Assembly: GCF_012641265.1 (NCBI RefSeq)
Contig: NZ_JABAHZ010000001.1
Location: 930,001 to 994,000, forward strand
Source: Chitinophaga eiseniae
GTDB lineage: Bacteria > Bacteroidota > Bacteroidia > Chitinophagales > Chitinophagaceae
Length of the DNA: 64,000 nt
Reading direction: 5' to 3'
This document shows positions 35,401 through 44,800 of this stretch, piece by piece. The notes beneath the pieces are model-generated. The model ran no database searches. It had not been told where the DNA came from and worked only from the letters and a program-made list of their open reading frames with translations. The number at the start of each line of letters is the position of its first letter. Positions within the stretch are counted from its first letter, which is position 1. A program made the position numbers and the translations under genes.

Positions 35401-35858
35401 AAGTATACGTAGATACTGTCTTCTGCATCATAGACTGGCCATGATATAGCAGTAGTTGTTGTTTCCTGCATGCAGGCGTCTAAATCCAATACCATTGCCT
35501 GTGCAGGCTTCCACTCCTCCAGGAGTGCCATTTGTTGTTGGTTGGCGAGCAACAAAGGGGCAGCTGTCGTATGTAGAATATGACGGATACGCGCTGCCGG
35601 TAAGGTATGATCTATTGGCACAAAAATACATCGGGCTTTCAGGATAGCGATCAATGTGATAATCATCTTCACCCTGTTTTCGCTGCAAACGCCCATCATA
35701 AGCTGTTGTCCACCGGTTCTGGCCAGCAGGGCACGAGCCAGTACATCACTGCTGTGATGCAACTCCGCATAGGAAATAACGCTGTTACCATCACTGATAG
35801 CGGGACTATCAGCATATTGTTTAAAACCTGATAATAAGATATCCTGGAGGGTATTCAT
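26424..35858 (-). CDS. Trimodular NRPS, A-PCP-C three times (X, Asn, Cys)
   Basis: Synthetase of 3144 residues. A1 1-500, PCP Ser549, C 605-1030 (HHAIADG 729-735). A2 1050-1545, PCP Ser1593, C 1650-2080 (HHIISDE 1777-1783). A3 2100-2615, PCP Ser2660, C 2710-3140 (HHIVSDG 2840-2846). Hand-aligned pockets are A1 DARHLSLMIK (unassigned clade), A2 DLTKIGEVGK (asparagine; the known code is DLTKLGEVGK) and A3 DLYDLSLVWK (cysteine-like; known DLYNLSLIWK). The C domain joining Asn to Cys has Glu in place of the final Gly of HHxxxDG. No cyclisation-type (DxxxxD) C domain accompanies the Cys module, so a thiazoline is not predicted. There is no E or TE domain. It starts 38 nt after the PKS/NRPS hybrid gene. 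Confidence 0.94.
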   Translation of the reverse strand: MNTLQDILLSGFKQYADSPAISDGNSVISYAELHHSSDVLARALLARTGGQQLMMGVCSENRVKMIITLIAILKARCIFVPIDHTLPAARIRHILHTTAAPLLLANQQQMALLEEWKPAQAMVLDLDACMQETTTTAISWPVYDAEDSIYVYFTSGSTGLPKGIVGMNKSLLHFIRWEINTFQLQTGDRISQFINPGFDAFLRDVFAALCAGATICIPREKETLLHQRKLKAWIHDNRITLIHCVPSFFRLINHDAGETTIFPHLKYILLSGEALRPSELQQWYDQHRDTIQLYNLYGPTETTMIKTAYQVKPADTRRATIPIGKPMEGAEIWLLDESLQPVESGMPGEIYIHTAYRTKGYLCEPGLNEEKFITHPQGDGELLYKTGDLGKWLPDGNLELLGRIDRQVKIRGVRVEPGEIESHLLRHPQVSDAVVVARPDETSSYELCAYVVPAATSVTIAGIREYLSGLLPEYLVPAHYVLLDKIPLTTNGKTDIAALPLPAAVATPATAAPVNATEQQLAQIWSDVLGIPLAKIGRHDDFFKIGGHSLRATILAARIEKTFGIAFPLLDIFYYPVLSETAARIATAEASQVPVIPPAPVASSYELSSAQERLYVVQQYNTQSTAYNITTTLTVAGYLDIDRLELAMQTIIDRHESLRTAFILQEGMPRQVILERLPFKITRLRAAIGEENTLIPDFIRPFNLQEPPLIRMGVITTAADQHTLVLDIHHAIADGTSLGILVRECLQLYVGEVPPAVPLQYKDYAVWQQQQLPMQALQQQEAYWLRQFAGDVEPLQLPTDFPRPARQTLEGASRRFLLDTATYEAVKACAVQYNTTVYTILLTTYLALLQELSGQSDIVIGTIIAGRRQADLMSTIGMFANTLGLRFDIARGGTWMELLQYVKIKTTEAQQHQDYPFEELVKRVVKWRDPGRSPLLDVMFNLQNLDLPDIDLPGLSIRRFDVEKHISKFDLTLRGIEEYGHFELTFEYNTNLFTLATIQRFIGGYQRLLNDFIQHPGARPAEVTLLSEEEEQWLLHQVNAAQEAFPRHRAVHGLFEEQAALHPQQVALEYEGELVTYQALNENATRVARALHARGIQHGSVVGLMMDRCPDMITAILAVLKCGAAFFPVDPDYPMARKSYLLSDSGVQVLLTNTRTQLDQQSFLEDCGVPHILCMDNRSWWSSDASNLPIAVAGNTAAYLIYTSGTTGQPKGISIPHSALVNYVSYAIGNYQQGAAMDFPLFTSVAFDLTLTAIFVPLLSGNRMIIYGKRGEDALLLEHILREDKGDIIKLTPAHLKIMAALRIRPSRLKVLIVGGEALPYQLALKIHEQFNGHLAIYNEYGPTETTVGCVVHRFNPAEVLESVPIGLPVPNTQVYLLNEYLRPVPVGVTGEIYLGGAQLAHGYTRQEEPGKAKFIPHPFIAGERLYRTGDLARWLPQGILLYMGRADEQVKIRGYRVELAEIESTLLLHPGIDATVVAVNENVEGDKYLVAYYTAGHQPGVLQLKQFMAERLPVHMLPAHYVQLDQIPLTTNGKVNRKALPAVAPQRATEKPSPIMGNPVKDQLRSIWADVLEIPAGDIDDQSDFFRAGGHSLAAITLLAAIQQQWGIQLGLSEVFDTSVFTQQAALLEATITTSAAPVTANAAIPVSSQQPYYPLSSGQRRLFVLHQLAPQSVAYNIPLFYRVKGSLDIEKTTIIFRQLIQRYDSFRTAFHIREGEPVQYIQADADFRIIVYDGTDVDTVIRQFIAPFNLECAPLLRVGVMPLATDEYLLMIDTHHIISDEVATSLFMHDFVSLLQGELLSPVKLQYKDFVMWQQEPAQMSSINAQKDFWMNHLSGELLPNDLPADFPRPAVKGFDGGVVTVPLDAAVTAQLQEIANKEGVTLYMVLLSLYHLLISKLCGQEDILTGTITAGRPHADLQKIHGVFVNTLVLRAKPGHDLSYRDFLQQVKAMTLSCFEHQDYQYEELVEALAVERDTSRNPLFEVMFNMHSIAQETLVLKDLTFLPYPYYTTTTKFDLNLQVVQQEGGLALNFCYATDLFKRSTITRWAGYYVRLAKSIASHLSQRIGDISLLPENEREQLIYTFNDTAVPYDRAATLPDIFEDQVVRTPSATALATATGHISYEMLNMAANRLAHTLIAGGIGPGQFVAVTISRSIEMVVALLGILKSGATYVPLEPYLPDNRVTGIMDTLPVAAVITDTAHAMKVASCTGSLSVANPLKICLGKQDHTLPPGAWINQQQLDHHPVHNPRLPLLSTSLAYVIFTSGSTGTPKGVAVMHQPVINLIEWLNRRFGIGEQDKLLFTTSLGFDLSVYDIFGILAAGGVVRIASSAEIAEPENLVYILLREGITCWDSAPAALQQLVPYLPEARHTGTDSLRLVLLSGDWIPLTLPVDVKRTFTQAQVIALGGATEATVWSNFFPVKDIDPAWRSIPYGKPIQNAAYYILDKQQKCCPIGVKGDLYIGGECLASGYINDATLTATKFIANPFVPGGTMYYTGDKARWYEDGNIEFLGREDAQVKIRGYRIELGEIEQQLLKYAGLKAVKVVVRTGHGNNRYLCAYYVADQLAEEETLRRFLSGQLPEYMLPAYFIRIAAIPVTVNGKLDLKALPAPADNEKKQYQAPVTETEKVLVNIWGRVLQLNSAAISTDADFFRLGGHSLSATLMLAAVTQELEVKVPLIELFKRPVLKDLAQYLAQACKTLFHHMERAEPADYHPLSPAQQRLFTLQFLMNDSCAYNMPVAFMLTGVIDKARLEQALQSLINRHESLRTIFCLHNGEPVQRVLEQVAFQLTWYNGVYASPQEVLDIFIQPFQLEEAPLFRAGIWQQDESHFMLMLDMHHIVSDGISMDILVRDFRSLYQQQTTGDIPLGYKDYVHWYLKPATQVMIAEQEAYWLAQFREPAPVLQLPADYERTGLMDFNGEAIRFRVAEETAIALHTLAQQEGVTMFMVLLAALNVLLAKLSGQEDIVIGSPVAARRHTALQQIVGLFVNVLAFRHQPSPRKTFRQFMQEVKQGVLDGFDNGEYPFDALVNKVVNQRDWSRSPLFDVYFYMDNIHIGSLDIPGLQVRLYEMKRRHTQYDIMLGMSQQGTDLAGVFTFATSRFSRATMEQFTGYFQQMLLLAATHPDQLLQDIRLQSVFVDFK

Positions 35859-35896
35859 GGCGCTATACTTTCATTTAAAGGGATCGTAGATAATTG

Positions 35897-38800
35897 TTAG
35901 CGGGCAATGTTGGCGGGTTGTACGGCAGCAGCTGCCACAGGCTGGCAGGCAGCTTTGAGTGTAGCCAATGGTAAATGTGGATGCTCCGGCACCTGGGCAA
36001 TGAGGACCTGCAACGCATTCATGAAGGCCATCATGCGCTCCTGCTTAAACAGATGGGTAGCGTAACATAGTTCCAGTTCCAGCGTATTGCCAACTTCGCG
36101 GCAATACAGGACCAGGTCAAATTTGGCGATCCTTTTCTTTAGCGGGAACGGCGTTACTTCAGCACCGGGAATTTGCAGGGTGGTATCGTCTGCATAATCA
36201 AACTCCATCATCACATCGAAAAGCGGGTTGCGGCCAGGGAGATTGCTAAGCCCCAGGCGCCGGATCAGCAAATCCAGCGGGTATTCCTGTTGATCAAAAG
36301 CCTCCAGCACCAGCTGGCTGACTTCTCCCAGAAATCCACCAAATGTTTTATAATCATTGGGGAAAGATCGTAGTGCCAGGGTGTTTACAAACAAGCCTAC
36401 CACGGTTTGCAGTTCCGTTCTTCGTCGCCCCGTTACCGGCGTACCTACTATCATCTCTTCTGACCCGGTAAGGTGAGATAACAATACATGATAAAGCGTC
36501 ATTAATACCACAAATACCGTGGTGTTTTCTGTAGCTGCCAGCTGTTTAAGCGCCTGGTATTGCGCAGCTGTTATGCGGGTAATAACCGTATCGCCAGCGG
36601 TATGTATGCCGATAGCGCGGTTAAAATCTGTTGGTAAGGAAGGCCGGGCAAGGGGAAGATCCCGGAATACCTCCAGCCAGTAAACCTCCTGGCGGGACAA
36701 TAACTGCCGGTATTCTTCCGACTGCTGCCAGGCGGCGTAGTGTTGGTATTGCAATGATACCGGCGCCAGCGCCTCTCCTGCCAGGAGGCCATTCAGCTCC
36801 CTGATAAAGATACCGGAAGAAATGCCGTCGGCAATGCTGTGATGAAAATCAAGGAATAACCAGGCATTGTTGTCGTCAATATCAGCAACAGTTATACGAA
36901 ATAAGGGTCCACGGTTTAAATCAAATGGCCGGATGAACTGGTGAAAGGCTGCTTCCGGGTGGTTCCTGGTGGTGGCCGGAAGCCGTATAATTTCTATTGT
37001 CCTGTTCGTCGCGGGTACCTGGACGATATTATTATCTGCAATATCGTAGGTAATGCTCAGCACCGGATGCCGGGCCATCAGCTGTTGCAGGGCGGCCTGT
37101 AAGGCTACCAGGTCCAGATGTCCCTTTACCAGGTAGGCGGCAGGCATGTTATATTCGAGTCCGCCGGGATGCAACCGGTGCAGGAAATACAAACGTTGCT
37201 GTGCATCGGAGGCGGGGTAAAAAGTTTGCGAAGCCGTGTGGTTGATAATCGTGCTACTCTCACGCACTCCTTGCAACACCGCCGCTATATTGGCCCTGAC
37301 AGTAGGATCCCTGAAGAATTCCGGCAACGGTATTTTCACGTTAAAGGCCTGCTGGATACCAGCAATCAGTTGCATGGCTTTCAACGAATGCCCTCCCAGG
37401 ATGAAAAAGTTGTCGATTACCCCGATATGTGCAGCATCCATTTGTAAGGCAGCCGCCCATATCTGCGTCATTAGTATTTCTGCGGCGGTAACAGGAGCTA
37501 CATATCCTTCCTGTTGCTGCTGCGCCGGCGGAAGTAAGGCTGCCTTGTCAATCTTCCCGTTGGCAGTAACAGGTATCTTATCTACCATTACAAACGCCGA
37601 TGGTATCATATAGTCGGGCAACCGCCGGGATAGCAGCTGCCGCAGCATTTCAACAGCTATTTTCTCGTTTAGCACCAGGTGGGCACACAGGTACTTGTCG
37701 CCATCTGTATGTTGCTGCACCGTAACAACCGCTTCTTTCACCGCAGGTATCTCCAGTAAACAACTTTCAGTTTCACCAGGTTCTACCCGGTATCCCCGGA
37801 TCTTCACCTGTCCGTCTATCCTGCCTAAAAAGTCGATCGTACCATCGGGCAACCAGCGGGCAATATCGCCAGTGCGGTAAATCAGCTGGTTAGGCTGAAA
37901 AGGATGTGGAATAAACTTCTCCCTGGTTAATGTTTCATTCCCGATATATCCCCTGCCCACCTGCTCTCCTCCTGCACATAGTTCGCCGGGGACACCCATA
38001 GGCGTAATATTTCCCATGGCATCCAGGATATAGATATCTGTATTGAGAATAGGCGTACCAATGCCCGGTAGCGCCGGGATATCGCCCTCCGGCGAAATGG
38101 TCAGCGTAGTAATCACATGCGTTTCAGAAGGACCATAATGATTATGCAGGTATACCCCGTTGCACTGCAGGTAATGCCGGAATTCATTGCTGACAATCAC
38201 TTGTTCGCCGGCAGTTTGTATATGCCGGATGCAGGCGGGAATGGCTTCTATGTATGCGGTTTCCCTGAACAACAATCTCAGTAGCGACATAGGAAAGAAG
38301 ACAGTGCTGATATGATGTTCCCCGATAAATGCCAGTAAATCGGGGATATTTTTCCGCACTGCTTCACGGACCATATATACCGTTCCGCCTGCACATAACG
38401 TATAAAATATCTCTGAAAAAGAAACGTCAAAGGAAATCGTACTAAATTGCAGTACTTTGTTGAAATCCATGCCGGTATGGTAAATACAGTGCTGCACCAG
38501 GTTTACGGCGTTCCGGTGTTCGAGCATAATACCTTTCGGGCGACCAGTAGAACCAGAAGTATAAATCACATATACCAGGTCGCCTGGTTTATTGATCAGC
38601 GTCGGCTCGTCACCGTTACCACTATACGTATCTTCCCTGGATATATCCATTACCGTTATTGTATCTGATAATGTTGCAGCCTGGGAAACCGTTTCATCGT
38701 CGGCCAGTAAGAATTTCACCTTGCTATCAGTCAGCATATACTGTACCCTGTTCACCGGCAATACCGGGTCTATCGGCAACCAGGCGCCTCCGGCTTTGAT

Positions 38801-41800
38801 AATACCCAGCATACCTACAACAGTAGCGGCACTGCGACCTGTATACAGGGCTACCAGCACATCGGTGGTTACGCCCTTTTTCATCAGTGTTTCCGCCAGC
38901 TGGTTAGCTTTCCGGTTCAGTTCCCGGTAGGTGAATGTTTGAGCGCCGTCTACCAGCGCAATGGCTTCCGGTGTTCTTTCCACCTGTTCGATAAACAGCT
39001 CCTGGAGAACAAGACCTTTGCAGCGATCTGATTTCAGGTGATTAAAAGTATATAGCAGTTGTTCTTTTTCACTATCAGGCAATAAGCTGATGGAACTCAA
39101 TGGCAACGCAGGTTGTAATAATACTTCCTGTAGAATATGTATAAAATATCGGGCGAATCTTTCAACAGTAGCCTTTTTAAAGAGATGGGTACTATATTCC
39201 AGTTCAAAATACAGCGACGCATCCTGGTCCCAGCAAACCAGGTTTAAATCGAATTTGGCTTTATCAGTAACGTGATGATAAGGCGTACGTCGAATACCTT
39301 CCCAGCCTTTCTTGCGGATAGAAAAATGCTGGTACACCAACATAGCGTCGAAAAGCGGGTTGCGGGAAATATCTTTGGGGAGATGTAGCTGTTCTACCAG
39401 GTCTTCGTACTGGCAATCCTGGTTTTCCAGCGCTGTAAATACCCGTTTCTTAACTTCCTGTAGAAACGTATTAAAAGGCATTTCTTCCGGCAGCTGGTTA
39501 TGCAAAGGCAGCGTATTTACAAATATGCCGCTGATATTTTCCAGGTCAGGATGCCGTCTTCCGCCCACCGGCGTACCGACCACGATATCCCGTTGCCCCG
39601 AAAGTCCGGACAACAGTACATTAAAGACAGCCAATAACAGGCTATGCATGGTAACGTCCAGTTCTTTTACCAGCTTCCTGGCAGCCAATACAGTTGCTTC
39701 ATCCAGCGTAAAGTGAACAGCATCGCCGTCGAATAACTGCACGGGCGGCCGGGAATAGTCGGTGGGTAGTTGCAATACGGGGATGTCCTGTTGGAAGATC
39801 TCTTTCCACCAATCCAGCTGCTGCCTGCGATATTCGCTGTGCTGCTCTTCTTCCTGCCATACTGCATAATCCTTGTATTGCAGCGTTACGGCTGGCAGGG
39901 AAGCGCCTCCGCATAAAGCAACGAGTTCACGATCCAATATTTCGCTGCTGATCCCATCAGAAATAATATGATGACGATCAAATATAACCGCATGTTTATC
40001 GGCCGCCAGCTTCACGATGCCAACCCGCATAAAGGGTGGTTGATCGAAATGAAAAGGCCTGGCAAAATTTCGGATCAGCGCTGGTAAGGCAGCTTCGTCT
40101 GCTTCCAGTAATTCCGGTTCAAAAGGCACCTGTTCCATCACCTGCTGTACCGGGCCTTCCGGCGTCATCAGCAATGCGGTGCGATAAATTTCGTGACGTT
40201 GTATGATGGTACGAAATGCGTTGGTTAACCGGTCAATATCTAACCGGCCTTCCAGGATATCAACGTGGGTTTCATTATAGCCAATACCACTGGTATCAAA
40301 CTCACGCAGGAAGAAGAGCCGGCGTTGCGCGGCCGACAAAGGATAATGCATGCGGTCCGGCGCCGGCATTACCGGCTTGTAAGCCTTATGCTTTGTATGA
40401 CGAACTACCTGCGCAATATGTTGAATGGTACGGTTACGGAAAAATTCTTCCAGCGATACAACCGTTTTGGTGAGCCGGTGTACACGGGATAACATGATGA
40501 TAGCCTTGAGTGAATCGCCTCCCAATTCCATGAAGTCGTCCTGTACGCCTATGCCGCTGAATCCTAGTTGTTCGCTCCATTGCTCCACCAATTTTTCTTC
40601 CAGTGCGTCGGCCGGCGGCAGGTATTCATTTAACAGGGCTGGCTTGGGTTTTAGCGGTATGGCCATGGAGGCATCCACCGTGGCGACAGTACCCGAATGA
40701 TCATTCGCAGTGTATACCCACTTCTGCATACGCTGTAATAAGTTGCCCGAAGAAATAGCTACCTGTCCCTCTTCCAGGGCATGATGTAATACCCGCTTCA
40801 GGGTTTCTATCCCTTCAGCTGCGGAGATATTGAGTGCGATTGCCTCGCTGCTGATCATCATATTTTCCAACCCCGCTTCCCATCCTTCCCAGTCCGCCCA
40901 GTTAAGGCTGATCCAGGGCTTGCCGGCGGCGGCCAGCCTCAAAGCCATTGCATCCATAAACTGGTTGGCGGCGGCGTAGGAAGCCAGTCCCAGTCCGCCC
41001 AGTATCGGTGACAGCGAAGATGCCAACAGGATAAAATCCGGTTGCCTGTTCCTGAAAATTTCTTCCAGTACAAGCGTACCTGTTATCTTAGGATGGCAAT
41101 GTCTTTCATAGTCTGATGGCTGCAACTGGCCAATAGTGGGGAAAGCGTGTATGTCGATGATCCCAGCGGTATGAAACACACCATGAATAGGGCCGAATTT
41201 ACTTTCAGCTTCCGTTACTACCTGCTGCATTTCCTCAAGGCTTCCGGCATCTGCTGCCATAAAAGCAATGGTGGCGCCTTCCTGCTCCAATGCCAGCAGC
41301 GTGGATATTTTGCGGCGCTTTCCCGCATTGACTTCAGCGCTAGCCTGCTGTTCCCATTGGCTGCGGGGAGGTAATGGCGTACGGCCTGCCAGTATTATTT
41401 TAGCCTGGTACTCGCGATGTAAGTAAGTGGCAATAGCCAATCCTATATTGCCCATTCCCCCGGTTACCAGGTAAGTGCCCCCCACCCGGAGCCGGGCTGT
41501 TTTTGCCGGAACAGGTGGTAAGGATAATGGCTCCATTTGCTGCACCCACCGCGACTTTCCACGGTAGGCGGCTATAATACCGGTTGTGGAGAGTAATACT
41601 TCCCGGATTACCTGCCGGAAAAAGTCGTCACCTCCCGGTTCTACTACCCGGCAACGTACCCCGGGATATTCCTGCGGAATTACCTTTACCAGGCCCAGCA
41701 AAGTTGTTTTGCCGGCATCTGTATTTTCATCCCCGGTAATGCGGAATATCCTGTCGGCCGCTACGGTGAGCTGCAGTGAAAGCGAGAGGGATTGGGTATA

Positions 41801-44800
41801 TTCCAATGCCTGCATCAAATAAAGCAGGCTATAAAAACCGGTATATTGTTTTTCTTTGATACTGGCAGTTGTGAGTACCTGTTCTTCACTATTACCTATA
41901 TTCCAGGCATGCAACACATGCGAGGCCTCCCAACCGGCCGCTTGCAGCCGCCGGCACATTTCCCGGTAGTCTTCTGCCGACTGCGGATGGATAATAAAAT
42001 CAGTGGCATTCGTTTGCTCAAAAGTGTTGCCCAGGTGCACCATTACCACATCGGTAATACCCCAGGTCTGTAGTTCATTCAACAGCAGTGGGGCTGGCAT
42101 ACCTGGCGGTACGAACAGCAGTAAGCTTACCGGTAAATCCACTGCCGGTTGGTATGGCAGTAAGGGTTGCCGCTTCCAGGAAGGAAGGTAAAACCAGGAA
42201 GACAGATCCTCCTGCTTTGTAATGCTATTGGTATTAGCTGTTTCCGCCTGATCGCGACGTACTGCTTGTGCAATATCAATCGTATGCGGTACCTTCTCAA
42301 AAGGATAAGCCGGCAGCGGTATCTTACAGCGATTTTCTTCCCGGTAAAAATTTTCCCAGCTGAGCTGATGTCCTCTCAGCCACAGCTGACCAACCCGATT
42401 CAACAGGTACGCTACATCAGATACACCCACTGACTGGGTTCTAACGGTGCTGAGTACACGATTTTCCTGTTCCGGCGGCAATAACCGTTTTACCAGCATG
42501 GTAAGATCATTGCCCGGACCAATTTCCACCAGGGTGGCATCCGGAATAGCCGTGATATGTTGTAGATTATCAGCAAAGCGCACGGTTTGGGAAAGGTGCT
42601 GACACCAATATTCCGGCGAGGTGGCATCTGCCGCTGTCATCCACTGCCCCGTTACATTTGAAAGGAAAGGGATAACTGGCGGATGCAATACCATCGATGC
42701 CAGGTGTGCCTTCAGCGCAGATAACACCGGGCTTACCGCAGGCGCATGTACAGCGTGCGTGGAAGATATCCTGAACGACAACAGGCGTTCTTCCTTTAGT
42801 TGTTTTTCGAGATGGATAATATCTTCCAATCCCCCTGATACTACGCAGGAGGGACCATTGTCAATTGCCATGTACACGTCTTCCGGTAACAGGCGCATAG
42901 CTTCTGCTGCCGGCAACGGGATACTCACCATGGCTCCGGCAGGCAGCGTTTCTACCAGCCGTCCCCGGATAAGCATTAGTTGCAGCGCATCTTCCAGCGA
43001 AAAAACGCCGGCCAGGCAGGCCGCCACATATTCCCCGAGACTGTAGCCTGCAAGATGATCCGGCTGCAATCCCCAATGCATCAGCAGTCGGGCCAATGCA
43101 TATTCAAATACAAACATCCTGAGTTGAGAACCGGTAAAACTATTATCGGGCGTATGATTGTTGTGGTACTGCGTCCATTTTGCCATCTCCGTGCCGGCCA
43201 GCAGCTGCTGACAGCGGTCGACCTCTTTCCTGAAAAACGGCTCTTTTTCATAGAGGTCCCGCCCCATATCGGGATACTGCCCGCCTAACCCTGCAAAGAG
43301 AAATACCAGCGGAGGGCATTGTTGATTTACCCCGGCAGTTTGTGTCCCCCTGTTACTTTGCGCGGTTAACTTCCGGATAGCCTCCTCGCGATCGGCGGCC
43401 ACACAAATACTGCGGTAGCGGAATTCCTGCCGGCCGGTTTGCAAGGTATAGGCTACATCGGCCATATTGATATCCGTGGCCGATGACAAGTAAGCTGCCA
43501 ATTGCGTGGCCCTGGCCTCTAATGCTGCCGGGGTTTTGGCTGATAATAGCAACAGGTAATGATCTCTCCAGGAAGGTGTATCTGTTGCCGCTACCGGCGC
43601 TTCTTCCAGGATGAGATGTGCATTGGTGCCTCCGATACCGAAAGAACTCACCCCCGCCCGTAAAGGCTGCTGATCGTTTGTCCAGGGAGCAAGGGTGGTA
43701 TTTACATAAAACCTGCTTTGCCCGGTATTCAGCCCGGCGATGGGCCGGGTGCAATGCAGGCTGGGAGGTATCATACCATGCTTTAAGGCCAGTGCGGTCT
43801 TGATCAGGCCCGCCATGCCGGCGGCCGTATTCAGGTGGCCAAAGTTGGATTTCACGCTTCCCAGCGGGCAACGGAAATCTCCAGGTACATTGCGAAAAAC
43901 CGATTCCAGCGCCTCTATTTCAATTTTATCACCGATAGCAGTGGCGCTGCCATGCGTTTCGATATAGCTGATGCTTTGTGGCGCTATTTCTGCTACCTGG
44001 TGCGCCATGGCAATTACTTCCGCCTGCCCGGCAGATCCAGGTGCCGTATAGCCAATTTTGCGGGCGCCATCATTGTTGATAGCGCTTCCCTTGATCACCG
44101 CATGTATTGTATCGCCATCGGCCAGGGCATCAGCCAGCCGTTTCAGCATCACGATGCCGGCCCCGTCGCTGAATACTGATCCCGAAGCCTTTTCATCAAA
44201 GGAACGGGTATGCCCGTCGGCCGATAAAATCATGCCTGGTTCATGTAAATGCCCCGCCTTTACCGGCAGCGATAAAGATATGGCGCCGGCAAGGGCTGCG
44301 TCACACTTACCGGTGAGCAACGCCTGGCAGGCAGTATCCACCGTTACCAGGGAGGTAGAGCAGGCGGTATAAATAGTCATACTGGGCCCATGCAGGTTCA
44401 GTAAGTACGATAAGCGGGTGCTGAGAAAATCTTTATCGTTCAATAACAAAGTGGCAAACTCGTCTGAAAAAGATGCCCTGCAAGCCGCCAGGGTATGCTG
44501 TTGCCAGGCGGTAGCCGGAGCCGCGCCCAGGTATACGCCCATCAATCCCTGCCAGGTAGCCGGGTTACATCCTCCGTTTTCCATCGCCTCATAGGCCAGC
44601 TCGCAAAGCAAGCGTATCTGGGGATCCAGCCGTTCTGCCTCTTTGGGAGTGAAACCAAAAAAAGCCGCGTCAAACATTTCTGCGTCATCAATAATCCCCC
44701 TCGCTTTTACATATCCCGGCTGACTATACTGTGCAGACCTGATCCCCGATGCCTCCAGTTCTGCATCTGTGAAGAAACAGAGCGTTTCCCGGCCATTTAC

